Assembly (NCBI GenBank): GCA_002104945.1 | Contig: MCFH01000022.1 | Coordinates: forward strand, 496,001 to 560,000 | Origin: Piromyces finnis | Taxonomy: Eukaryota > Neocallimastigomycota > Neocallimastigomycetes > Neocallimastigales > Neocallimastigaceae | Direction of reading: 5' to 3' | DNA: 64,000 nt | Shown: positions 36,114 through 48,322 of the stretch, piece by piece | How the letters are laid out: each line of letters opens with the position of its first letter | Numbering within the stretch: the stretch's first letter is position 1 | The notes under the pieces: generated by a model | What the model was told of the DNA's origin: nothing | The model's input: only the letters and a program-made list of their open reading frames with translations | Database searches by the model: none | Program-made: the position numbers and the translations under genes

Positions 36114-39100
36114 GAGCGTAATAGATTAATAGATATAAATTAAATAAATAGATATAAATTATGTTGATAAGATTGGCTTTTTTTAACTTTTTACTGTCTT
36201 TAATGTAAAATGTACTGTTAAAAAAACCAATAATTTAATTTTTATTTTGTTGATTAATTCGTTTATAATTTTATATATTAATGAATAATTATGATTAAAA
36301 TAAATCTATTGATAATATTTTTTGTTTATTAATTCTTTCGTTTTTATTTGTTTAATGTCTATCTGTTATTAAAAATCAATATATAATATATTAAATAAAA
36401 ATAAATATTAATACGACTATTGTTATTAAATTATATTTTTAATATATTAAAATAATTCATTATTATTTTTAATTATTTTTTTATATATAAAAAATAGATT
36501 ATACTGATAATCTAAGGTATATAATATGGTATATTAATGATAAATTTTTAATTAATTAAATTGATTATTCAATTTAGTTATAACAATGAAACTATTAAAA
36601 TAGTTATTCTTAATTTTTAAATAGAAATAATTTATTTTATAATAATAAAATAAAAAGTTGCTTAACGTCTTGATTAATCAATTTATATGTTTATTTTTTC
36701 TTAAATAAAATAAAACAATTATTTTTCAAAAATTATTGATAATAATGAATTTTTTAATTTAAAATAAAAAAAATTAATTACTTTTTTTCTTTTTATTTCA
36801 TGCGTGCGATTGTTTGTTTATTGATGTTGTAATGTTTCCATTTATTATAAATAAAATGTCGTAATAATTTATATTTTCTTTTTACTTGTTTATTTCTTAT
36901 ACGGATATTTAACAAATAATAGATAAATAAATATAAAATAAAACTTTTTCTTTCTCTAAATAATTTCTACTTTATTTTTTTTTTTAAATTCTTTTATTAC
37001 TCATTTTATATATATATATAAAACAATATTTTATATAAAGGTAAAACTTTTATTCACAAAATTCTTTTTTATTTTCTTATAATAAATTAATAATAGATTA
37101 GTTGGTGAGCTGAAATATTCAAAAATAAAAAAGAATCTTCTAACTAAAAGTTTTATATCAATAAATATATGAAGAAGTAATGTAGGTAGTAGAAGATGAT
37201 AAATAATTAATGTTATTTTAAAAAGAAAATAAAAAAAAAAAATTTAAAAAATTTTTAAAAAAAAAGAAGGAAAATGTTTTTATTTAAAAGTAGTTACCAT
37301 TTTTGTACAACATTATTTAATATTTCTATTATTGGCAGATAATTATTATTAAATAATTTAAAGTGATTCTATTGGATAATAGTTGTACATTGTACTTTAA
37401 TCATTTGTATTTTTATAGTGGTGGTGGTGCTAGTGCTGGTAGTTTATTATAGAGGATGGTTGGTGATAGTGGTTGTTTATTGCTATTGCTGTTAATGTTG
37501 GTTTTAAGCTTTTAACCAATAAAACGGCCTAAGAAATATATTAGAAACCTTTTTATTAATAAAAATTTTATGATTTATTTACACCATTTAATATAATTCT
37601 CATAAATAAAATAATGGCTTATACAGTCTTCTTCTATAGAATTTATTTTATAATAATATATTGAATAGTTTTATTTTTAATATAATTCATTCTATAAATT
37701 TAATATATTATTGATTTAATTTTTTATATTATTTATTATTAATTAATAATTATTAATTTATTTATTTCAAACTGTTATAAATAAAATTTATTAGTTGTTG
37801 AATGACAACCTGTACTACTTTATATTATTAATATATTAATTTAATATAATAATAAATAAAAATAAATTAAAAACACATTTTATAATTATTAAAGTTCGTG
37901 GCTTCGTTTACTCTTCATAATCTAAAAAAAGTAAAAAAAAAATAAAGAAACAGATGCCTCTTTTTTTTTCTTTATTCAATAATGCATTGTTGTATATTTT
38001 GATATATTGTAATATATTTATATAATATATGATAATATATTAATTCATAAATATTTGTTTTTGGAATAATTAAATTTAATTTCAGGTCTGTATACATTAT
38101 AAATACAATAATGTATAATGATTGTATTTTATATTTCAATGTTATAAAATAATTCATCCTAGAGATTAAAAAATAAAATGATAGTATCAAGGATAGTAGT
38201 AATAGTATTCCAATGTTATAAAATAATTCATCCTAAAGATTAAACAATGAAATGATAGTATCAATGATAGTAGTAATAGTAATGGTAAAACTTTTAGTTC
38301 AAATTCATTGAAAAATAAATAAAAATTCTATGCGTATTCATCTCTTTGTACAACAAGTAATTACATTTTTCTTGTATGAAGAAAGGAATTAACAAAAGTT
38401 AATATACCACTTTCAAATGATGGTTAACTTTAATTAATATAAAAATGGAATTGCCAAAATAAATTTTTTTTTCTGAATGTCATTATAAAAAAAAAAACTT
38501 AATGAAGCAGTTAATGCTGATATGCCTAAATAGTAGCAATGGTAAAGAAACAGATGAAAAATATTTTTAAGTATTATTTATTTCTATTGAGCCTTTGTAC
38601 TAGTTTAACGTTCTCTTTTTTCAAAGATTATCATTTTATTAAAGCATTCATTTATTCATTAATAGCCTCCAATTTAAAAATTTTTTTATACAAAAACGTA
38701 TACATAATGTATATGAATATAATGTATTAGAATGGCTACAATTTTGAATAGGTGACATTTTTTTGAAAAACGTCAAGATTTGAAAAGAAAAAACGACAAT
38801 GCCATTATATATACTTTTCAGTATTCAAGTCATTAATAGTTCAACAATATATATAGTTTTTCTTTTTATGCTTATATATTAAATAACTAAAATTGACATC
38901 ATGATCATCAATTTAGAATATGAGAAATAGAATATATATATTTAATAATAATAGAGGTAAAAATCAAAAATTTTATGGTAAAATTGAAAGGGTGTAATAA
39001 AAGAAAAAGGGAGTAAAGAAATGAAATGTAAGTAAAATAAATTAATAATAATAATCAATAAGTATGATAATAAGGGTAAAATGAAAGGTCATATTAATTA

Positions 39101-40099
39101 ATAATAGGCATATTAATAATAACAATCAATAGTCATAGATCATCTCTTTCAATTCGTCTTTTTATTACTGGTAAAATAAATTAGTTATTATAAAATTTAC
39201 TTTAATGGTTGATGGTATTGGTTATCAGTAATCCTTTATAATTTTATGAATAATAATAGCAACCATTGAAAATTCATCTTTCTATCTTTATACTACATTG
39301 GTCCAAATTAAAATAAAAGGTTAATAAAAAAGAAATGAATAAACCATTATTGAATAGCTCATAGATTTCTTACTAAATCATTTACCTTTTTTCTTTCCTT
39401 TTCACAAAAAATCATTGAATAAAAATGGTCCTTTTTGTTTCTTTACAGAAATTCATTTTTTAATACGTAATTAGTGTATACATATTGAAATGTATTGTAT
39501 TTAAAAATTGAAGCTTTCATTTTCAAAAAAAGAAAATTAAAAAATATATAGATAATATATGAATTGATTTATTTTAATATATTATAGATTAATATTTTAT
39601 TTATGCTATTATATATTATTATGCTTGTTTTACTATTTATATTAAATATTAATAAAAAAATAAATTGCCATTTCCATAATTAAATTTTTTGTTTTTTTTT
39701 TATTTATTTATATGCCACTCATACTATTAATTTATTACTAATATACTGAAACTTATATATTAGAATAGTATTGTTAATATATATATGAATAGAAAGTTAT
39801 ATTTGAAATTTCTAATATTTCTGTATATGGGAGAAATGTTAAAAATTAAAATTTTAGTATTATATAAATATGAAAGATGGAATATATTGTATTATATTGT
39901 ATAATACTAATTATAATTTAATAATATATTTTATAATATATTAATATATACTTTAATTAAAAAGTTTGAAATTTTATTTTATAATACAAGAAAAATTGTA
40001 ACAATTTTATTTTTTTATTTTTCCTGGCTAATTTACAGCAGATGAATTCATTTTCCATAGGATAAAGATAAAATATAATGCTGAAAAGGTATTAATAAT
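36114..40099. other. About 4 kb gene-free region
   Basis: Upstream of the SH3 gene. AT-rich throughout, with a 74-bp tandem duplication at 38137-38284 and a GTG/GGT-rich patch near 37415-37500. No coding evidence. Confidence 0.55.
38137..38284. repeat. 74-bp direct tandem duplication
   Basis: CAATGTTATAAAATAATTCA begins each copy (38137 and 38211); the copies differ at a handful of bases. Confidence 0.85.
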
Positions 40100-40111
40100 A
40101 TAATAAATGTA

Positions 40112-40152
<41 letters not shown>

Positions 40153-40698
40153 TTCCGAGTGCATTTCTCCCATCGATCAGAGTTAGCTCCAATGGTGGTT
40201 CTTAGAGAAACGTTGGCTCATTCCTATTGCTAGGTGGTTGTGACCCTCCTGGTCTGTCATACTGTTTCTTCAGCTTCGACGCTCACTTAATCCATGTACA
40301 TTAGATGCATGTCGTTGTACGATATTTCACAACTACAATGCTAAGCCTCTTATAGTCAATTTGATCACGTGTCAACCGCCCCCTAATGTTTACACTTAAA
40401 TTGATTAAGGAATATTATGTGTTTTTGGCATAGCCTAAGTCACCACTTATTAAGTTCTAATTTGGAATGTACCATGTACACTAGACCCTCTCAGGCCGGC
40501 TAGACGAGTGTTATTATCATAGTAGTAAATTAGAAAGTTCATTTATACTTACCTGAATATCATAACCCAACCCATGGCAAACCCAGTGGGAAAATCCACA
40601 GGCACTGACATCTGCGGGGTCGAACCAGAAGCCTTATGTATGCTAAGGAAACGCCTTAACAACCAGGATAAAAACTGGAACGATAATAAATGTACAAA
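40100..40698 (-). mobile_element. SINE-like retroposon with target-site duplication
   Basis: Element body 40116-40682 on the minus strand (567 bp), flanked by perfect 16-bp direct repeats ATAATAAATGTACAAA at 40100-40115 and 40683-40698. The 3' end is a 34-nt poly(A) (T-run 40116-40149). The 5' head is tRNA-like: an A-box-like GGTTGTTAAGGC (about 40653-40664), a five-pair anticodon-like stem CCTTA/TAAGG, and a perfect B box GGTTCGACCCC (40616-40626), which together could drive RNA polymerase III transcription. GC content is well above the surroundings. The body shares segments with fragments at 12.44 and 15.95 kb. No protein is encoded. Mobilised presumably by a LINE in trans. Confidence 0.85.
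40620..40682 (-). ncRNA. tRNA-like head of the SINE
   Basis: D-arm-like, anticodon-arm-like and T-arm-like segments in tRNA order. The T stem pairs 4 of 5. The base before the anticodon position is not T and the acceptor stem does not close, so this is a tRNA-derived promoter, not a working tRNA. Confidence 0.6.
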
Positions 40699-41165
40699 AG
40701 TTAATGAAAATAGCTAAATACCATCGATTTAAACTTAATGGTTTATTTATAAATGTAGTAAAATAATGTTTTTAACCTTTTTTTTATTTTTTTGATAAAG
40801 AAAGTGAATCATCCATTTTTCCTCAATAGGATGATGTCATGTGTGAATCCTATGATATGTTATAAATGTATATTTTGAATAATTTATGTTTGATCAAATG
40901 TAGCCTTATTATGATCTATATAATTTAGAGTGATTATAGGTATTATGAATTATGAATAGAAAAAAAAGAAAAAGAAAAAGAAAAAGACTGTCTTTAATTG
41001 GCTTTTATCCGATAAATAATTGTATTTAACTTTCAATGACACTCAATTCCAAATGTTGTTGCCAAAGAACAAAAATTAAGATTTCTATAGGTTTTGTTGA
41101 TCTGTCAGAACATTCTTGATTTTTATTTTAAATCTTTTTTTTTTTTCTTGAATATTGACTATTGT
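40699..41165. other. Intergenic
   Basis: AT-rich, with a (GAAAAA)n-like patch near 40960-40985. Nothing else recognised. Confidence 0.5.
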
Positions 41166-41169
41166 TGGT

Positions 41170-41340
41170 CAATAACCAACAAAAGTCATAATTGTTTTGT
41201 AGTAATCATTAAAAATATAGAGATCCACTTCCTCTAGTTTACTATTGATAGGATTTCTTCTAATATGCTTATTATTAAAACTTGATTCCTCATTTAAAAA
41301 CCAATTAATGAGTGTGTCTATTGAGAAATGTCTTGATGCC
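41170..41340 (-). pseudogene. Relict coding fragment, probably transposon-derived
   Basis: One minus-strand frame is open for about 57 codons between stops and reads protein-like, including FSIDTLINWFLNEE, NKHIRRNPINSKLEE and YIFNDYYKTIMTF. No start codon or flanking exon is apparent. I do not recognise the family; its position next to the LINE cluster suggests a mobile-element origin. Confidence 0.35.
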
Positions 41341-41528
41341 TACTCTTTGCTATAAAAAAAAAAAAAAAAACATATTTAAATTGATTCAACTTTACCAATA
41401 TTTTTTTATCCAACTTTATTTTTTTTTTTAACGTTAATCACAATTTTTTTAAAAAAAAAAATTACTTTTTAAACAAAAAAAAAATAACATAAAGATTTTT
41501 TTGTTTTTGTTTTTGTTTTATTTGCTTG

Positions 41529-42095
41529 TTTTTAGACTAGGAAGAGAATACACTTTTTGTATTTATTTAATTTGTGATTTTACATTATATTTGTTTATAA
41601 TACCTATTGATATAATAAATAAAAATAATAAAAATATATATAAAAGATATAAATATATAATAATAAAGTTGCATAAAAAGTTTAATGAACTATACAATTT
41701 TGTATTGTGTGGGCCTAAATAAATTAAATGAAATAAAAATGAAAAATAACATTAGATAGAAAGTCCACTAAAACTCTCCCATGAATTCATCATATGTTTT
41801 CAATTCAAAGAAATAGTAGCATTGAATTCTATATACGAAACATTTGGAATGTTTCTTTGCCATATCGGTAACAACATCGACGTTCTTACCTACATTAGGT
41901 ATCTTATTATACCTATCAAAAAAAAAAAAAAAGGTATTAAACTTCTAATAATATGAATTGTTTTAGCAAGAAAAGCCGCAAAACCCTCTATAAATAGAAT
42001 ATGAGGGTCCCCGATAAACTGTAAAAGTTGTTCATTCAAATGTCTTTGATCTGACTTATTGACTTGTAGCTAAAATTCCGCCAAGAAGGAACATA
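41529..42095 (-). mobile_element. LINE 3'-end remnant, truncated copy
   Basis: Second copy of the repeat at 11367-12195, more decayed (many small indels). Begins on + with TTTTTAGACTAGGAAGAGAA and ends near CCGCCAAGAAGG. It lies immediately beside the longer copy in the same orientation, so two insertions or a tandem duplication occurred here. Confidence 0.7.
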
Positions 42096-42111
42096 AAGGA
42101 ATGCTAATAGG

Positions 42112-43424
42112 ATTTTTTTTAGACTAAAAAGAGAATACACATCTTTTATTTATTTATTTAATTTGTGAAATAACACAATATTAGGTGATAATACATATTG
42201 ATATACTAAATAATAAGTAAAATATATATAAATAAAAATATAAATATAAAAAAATATAAAATAATTATTTAAGTTGTATAAAAGTTCAATGAACTCTGCA
42301 ATTTGTACTGTGTGGGATTGGTCCCTACCTAATAAATTAAATGAAATAAAAAAAAAAAAGAAGTAACATCAGGTATGATAGTGTGGTGTCCACTAAACTC
42401 TCCCATGAGTTCATAATGTTTTCATTCGAATTTGAGGAAATACTAATTATTGAACCCTGTGTACGGAACATTAGGAATGTTCCTTTGCCATATCGGTACG
42501 ACGTCGGCGCTCTTGATTACGTTAGGTGTCTTACTAAACCTATCAAAAAGTAGCCTCATAAAACTACTAATGATAGGGATTGTTTTAGTAAGAAAAGCCG
42601 CAAGACCCTCTACCTATGGAACATGAGACCACGATGAACTGTAAAGTTGTTCATTCAAATGTCTTTGTTCCGCCTTATCGATTTGTAGCACATCATAAGC
42701 TAAAGTTCCACCAAGAAGGAACGTTATCGAATACGAATAATCCAGGTAATTCCTAAAATTTAAGTGAGGTTTGTTGAGACCGATATACATTAGACGATTT
42801 GAATTAAGGAATTTGTTGTTAGTATATCTGAGGGCTTTACTTCCATTATTTAGGCTGCTATTATTCCAATAATATTCTCTAATATCTTTAGTACTTTTAA
42901 TATTTATTTTCATAAGCTTCTTATGAAGTGAACAAGATTCTTTGGCCCAAGAGTAATGAGACATGGGAGGAATAGATCGGATGAGATCTTTAATAATACA
43001 ATTTGATTTTCTCCATTTAACAAAGCATTTCACTTGTTGCGCAGCATAAATACCTGAAAGGGTAGGAATCTTCACATCTCTTGTAAAAGTATACAGACTA
43101 ATAAATGAATTTCGCTCAAAAACAAAATCTTTGTTATTAAGACTTTTATTGTGAAAGCTATTGACACTCCATAAAACAGCAGTATTGATAAGAGATTGGA
43201 CTCTTCTAGTTCTATTTTTGTAAATTGTAATTGATACTGTTAAAACTTCTTCCCCCAAGAAGGAATTTAAATATTTTACTGCACACACCAGAATAATTAT
43301 ACACATTAATATTCACCCGCCGATTATTAAACCTATTAACTAAATTACTATCTAAATTAGAATTATTACCATCATTATTGCGCAAAACACTTCCCATTCT
43401 TTTTACAACACTATAATAATACAC
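42112..43424 (-). mobile_element. Chimeric LINE derivative
   Basis: Minus-strand element with poly(A) end (T-run 42113-42120). Its 5' part (43424-43215) encodes the Asn-rich head shared with the 12.2 and 26.7 kb elements (NINVYNYSGVCSKIFKF, LLGGRSFNSINYN). After a junction near 43220 it switches to the LINE reverse-transcriptase C-terminus, with RRVQSLINTAVLWSVNSF, KIPTLSGIYAAQQVKCFVKW and SNCIIKDLI, ending LQIDKAEQRHLNEQLYSSS. A stop follows SHVP, after which GLAAFLTKTIPIISSFM continues in frame. It looks like an internally deleted element keeping both ends and a 231-codon open frame. Confidence 0.75.
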
Positions 43425-43853
43425 TTTTATAATTTTTATATTAAAATAATGATGATTTATATTTTCTTTATTAATAAATAAATAATTGTATGATGGATCA
43501 TTTAGAGTAAAAGATTTGAAAATTAAAAAAATTTATTATTTTATAAATAAATAATAGATCGTTTGAAATGAAATCAAAAATTAAAAAAAAAAAAGTCTAT
43601 CATTTATCCCTTCATGATAGAGTCTAATTAAATTAAAAGTGAATAAAATATGTATAGTAGTAGTTTCTATAATATGATAATATTCTTGTTTCTATTTTAA
43701 AATAAATAATGATGAAATAAATTATACTGATATGTTACAAAGATATGATTGGGAGGATAACGCTAATAATAATAGGAAAAATACACCTTTTTTTATCGAC
43801 TTAAATATATGTACAAAATTTTTATATTCCTTATTTTAAAAATATATTTAAAT
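43425..43853. other. Intergenic
   Basis: Between LINE derivative and the NOG2 stop. AT-rich, nothing recognised. Confidence 0.5.
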
Positions 43854-46318
43854 CTATTTTCTACTGTGCTTTTTATCAATACTAATATTGTTTTGTAATT
43901 TCTTGGTTAAAGCTCTGTTAGATACTGGTTTAACCTTATTACGGTTCTTATTCTTAACATTAGCATATTCATAGTAATGCTCTCCTATCTTTCTTTTATT
44001 GGTGGTAAGTCTTGGAGCCTTTTCTTGTTTCTTATACTTGCTTTCACGAACACGAACTTCAAATTCTTGATCCTTTTCTTGTTCAACAAAACCAACCTTC
44101 ATCTTTCTTCTCTTGGCTCTCTTTTTATCTTCAACATCTTCTTGTGGTTCTTCTTCTATTTCGTTGATCTCTTCTTCCTTAGTTTCTCCTTCTTCCTCAC
44201 CTTCAATTACTGGGGCCTTTACTTCAATTTCTTCTTCTCCAACAACCGTTCCGAATACTTCATCCCAATCAGTAACATTTTCATCCTTCTTTTCTTCTTC
44301 TTCTTCATCTTCGGAAATGGCATTTACTTCTTCTTCTTCTTGTTGTTCAACAGTCTTTGGCTTATCTTCCATTAAATCTTCTTCAGTAGCTTCTTCACCC
44401 TTTAAATCCATAGCAGTGAAATTAGCAGCAACTGGAATCTTACTAAAGATTTGTTCTACAGTATTCTTGGATTCCTTTAATTTATCTTCATCAACTTCTG
44501 GTGGTGGAACAAAGAATGGAATTTGACCTCTTAACCAATCATTTAAGATCATCTTTGAAATGATGTGTAAATCAGCTTCACCACCTCTTAATAATTTACC
44601 GTATTTCTTTGCAACCTTTTCAAGGAATTCAATGTGATCATTCCAATCTTCACAATCGACTTCATAAGTTCTCTTAAGGTATTCTCTCTTAACTCTGTTC
44701 ATTAAAGCGGGTATATGATCTTCTGGATTTTTAATGTTTTCAACACGGACTACACCTTTAAGAATAATGTCACTATCGGTATCTTCTGGTGATGGGTATA
44801 CAATTCCAGGGCAATCGATTAAATAAATTCTTTTCATTAAAGTAATATATTGCCAAATTTTGGTTTCACCAGGTACTGGAGCAACATTACAAACCTTCTT
44901 TTTTCTTAAAGTGTTAATAATAGAGGATTTACCAGTATTTGGATAACCAATAAATCCAACACTGATTTGCTTTTTATCAGAATGTAATTTACTGAATTGT
45001 CTCAAGAGTTGAATGAGAGAACCCTTACCGAACGAATTATTAATACTAGCATGGAATGCTAAAGTTGGATGTTCTTGTGAAAGAATTCTTACCCATTTAG
45101 CCTATTAATATTTATTAAAATATAGAAAATATTAGTATCATTATTTTCTTTTTCAATAATAATGATTTTTTTAAATTAATAATAAAATGTATGCTTCAAA
45201 CACTAAGAAATATATTATGGTAATTATTAAATATAATAAAATTATATTTAATGATTATATTTCAACTCTCACGAAGCGGGACACTCAATTTAGAAAAACT
45301 CAAAACGAGTTTATTTTCAGATTAGAGTGTCTTATTCTTCCATTTTTGTAACACATAATATTTATGGTTCACTGATACAATATCCTTTTTAAAAAAGAAT
45401 TATTGTCTCATAAGTGAAAAATATCATACTGACTTAAAAATGGGTCCATTTTTACTATACTATTCTAAATATATAATTGAGTATACTAAATAAAAGATAT
45501 TTAAATAAATATAAACTTACAGTAACCCAAGTTGGAACTAAATCACACTTGTTTAAAACAAAAATTAAATGTTTATGTTTAGCTTCCTTTTCAAGGTAAA
45601 CTTCAACGTTTTTACAACGAGTACCGAGAGGATCTCTGGCATCTAAAACGTGAATAACAACATCTGAGGAATCAATAACCTTGTAAAGTTCATTCCAAAT
45701 TCTCTTGGATTGACCCTTTAAAAAGATTGGATCTCTGGCTTCTTCAATAGAATCTAAGTGTTTCTTAGCCATTAAAGAAGGATCCTTGTTCATATCATAA
45801 CTAACTAAAGAGTTATCAACATGACTAGCTAATTCTTCAATACTTCCGTAAGATAACTTTGCTCTCTTTCTTTGGGCCTTTGGACCAAAAGTATTTGTGA
45901 AAGTTTCAGTTTCTAACATATGCATTTTTGAATTTTTTTGTTGGTCGTAAATTAAACTAAGAGGTAATTTATTTTGATTTAAAATAAATTGATATGGATC
46001 ATTTTGTTTTTCAGCCATAGCTGTACGGAAAGCTTCTAGATTCTTTTGAGAAATAGTTCTAGTATTTTCAAACCATTTTCTATTTGGAGCAACCCTAGCA
46101 ACGGTACCAGAAGGTAATTTAGATTGAAAAGCAGCTTCCTTGATAATATTTCCATCTCTATCTCTTTTAGCCTTACCACTAGTAAGCATATTTAATCTTT
46201 TGACTTTCTTTGCATCTCTGTAAAAGTTTACACCTTTAACCTTTGTAATGTTAGATATAGATGGACCAGTTGCTGCCTTTTTGCTAGCAGCAACCTTTTC
46301 TTTCTTATTAACACCCAT
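43854..46318 (-). CDS. NOG2: Nucleolar GTP-binding protein 2 (pre-60S export GTPase)
   Basis: Circularly permuted GTPase needed for late nuclear maturation of the 60S ribosomal subunit. Exons are 46318-45521 and 45101-43854, giving 681 residues; the 419-bp intron has GTAAGT and TAATAG ends, phase 0. The N-terminal NGP1-type region starts [14 protein letters not shown] and contains [16 protein letters not shown]. Motifs come in permuted order: DARDPLGTR (about 221), NKCD as G4 (about 256), [12 protein letters not shown] as G1 (about 315) and DCPG as G3 (about 360). The family usually has V or K near the TG position; the T here is a minor change. The C-terminus is acidic (Glu-rich, about 450-590) and then basic. 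Longer than yeast Nog2 (about 486), closer to animal GNL2. It is divergent with the CDK10 gene. Confidence 0.96.
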
Positions 46319-48322
46319 GTGTGTTAATTATATATTTAAATTAAAAATATCAAAAATTTAAAATAAAAATAAAGATAGTTTTAAAAAAAAAAAACTCTTT
46401 ACTTTAATAAAAATGAAAAAAGGGTACTTTTTATATAATTTTAAGAGTAATAATCTGCTTAAAATTATATAGTATTATTTTTTTTAATTTAAAGAACTTT
46501 TATCAAAACACTTAATTTAAATAACTAAAATTAATAAAAAAAAAAAAAAAAAAAACATTAAAATTTTAATCCAATCAACTAATTTTTAAATTTTAATTGG
46601 ATCTTTTTTTAAAAATTTCTATTTAAATATAAAAACAATGTATCATAAATAAACCAATAATCAGATATTATTTTATCATGTATCATTAATGTAATGTATT
46701 ATTAATGTAATTAAACTTTTAAAGAAATTCAAGATGAAGAGGAAAGAAGGGAACGTTTGATTCCTTATTGATTAACTAATTTTTAGTAATGCTTCTTTCT
46801 TTAGTACATCATATTAGAATCCTTTTAATTTAGATTAAAACTTTAAATAAAGAAAGTAACAACATCCATAATTAAAAAGAAACAAGATATTTTAATAGGA
46901 ATTTAAAGGAATCTACCTTATAGTAAAAAAAGAAAAAGTTTGGCTTGTTTTAACATTAAAATTATTACTTTGATTAGGAATAATTATTAAAATAGTAAAA
47001 TTTAAAGTTGAAATGAAAAAGCAATCAAGCAATTTTAGTTATTTATTAATATTAATAATTATTTATTCATTTATTTATTATTTTATTTATTTACTTTAAT
47101 AATTATTAATTCATTTAATTAAGTTATTATTTATTTATCCACATATATTAATAATTACTTTAAAGAAAAGAATAAAAGTACTACATCAATTATAATTCTT
47201 TTAAGCTTTTATTATAATATTCCAAAAAAAAAAAAAAAAAAAAATAAATAATAATATTAGTAAAACGACAATTAACGCCAATTGAATTTTAAGCATAATT
47301 ATTATGGTTAACTTTTTTTTTATTATTATCAAGTTTAATATTACTTTTTTTTAAAAAAAATAAAGTTGAACAAAGTTTTCGATATTGATATTTTTATAAT
47401 ATTATTTAACATTTTTTTTAAAAAAAAAAAAAAAAAAGTATTAACTACCCTCTCTTTTAAAAATAGATTAAAAGTAAAGAAATAATAAAGGAAACTACAT
47501 AGAAATCATTATATTTATACTTGAACTATTAAGTTTTAATTTGTGGAATTGAACTTTTAAGAGAATAAGAATTATTAATTATTGAAAAGATTATAGAATT
47601 ACTATTAATATCCATTAATATTTCTTTTTTTTTAAAAAAAAAAAAAACTATCCTTATTATTAATAAATAACAGTTCATTTTAATATGTTTATAAATGTAA
47701 TTAATTAATTTTTAACTGTTATCTTTTGTATTGTATTTTAAAAACATTTAGTAAAGTCTACTTATTTAACTAATTTCCATATGAACTGGAATAAATAATA
47801 ATAAATGTTAAAAATATATATATATTTTTTTATAATAAAAAAGTTATCTTCCCAATATCTTTTATTGGAATTGTAATGATGACAAATAAATAGAAAAAAA
47901 GTTGGATTTAAAAGTTGAATTTTATGTGAAATACCTATTCATATTTAATAAAACGATTAAAAAAGGTTTCTTTATTTCATTAACAAATATCAAATAATCC
48001 TTTGAATGTTTTTCCTTTTTTTATTATTTAAAATTTTGTGTTACCTTTTATTAATAAAATATAAATATAAAATAAAAATAAAAAAAAAAAACGTTTTATA
48101 TATATATATATATATCTTTTGTAAATACATTTAAAATTCGATTGAAATTAGAAATTTAAAAGAAATTACATGAGAATGAAAATTTAAAAATATTATATAA
48201 ATTATATTTTTTGAAAGAAAGAAAACTATAAAATTTTCAATATATATATATATATAGATAGATAGATATTATAAATTCCCCTATTAAAAGCTGAAAATAA
48301 AAAAAAAAAATAAAAAATAAAT
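46319..48322. other. Divergent promoter region NOG2 / CDK10
   Basis: Two kb of AT-rich DNA between divergent genes. Several long A runs (46537, 47223, 47418). No RNA gene or ORF supported. Confidence 0.5.

Noticed and set aside
38539-38730. 63-codon frame with a hydrophobic start
   Set aside because: Isolated in AT-rich DNA, Phe/Ile/Tyr-rich, no supporting splice or family signal.
40620-40682. Functional tRNA gene
   Set aside because: No closing acceptor stem, wrong base before the anticodon position, and it is continuous with a poly(A)-tailed element.
43977-44526. Two plus-strand frames opposite NOG2
   Set aside because: Shadows of the Glu-rich C-terminus of NOG2.
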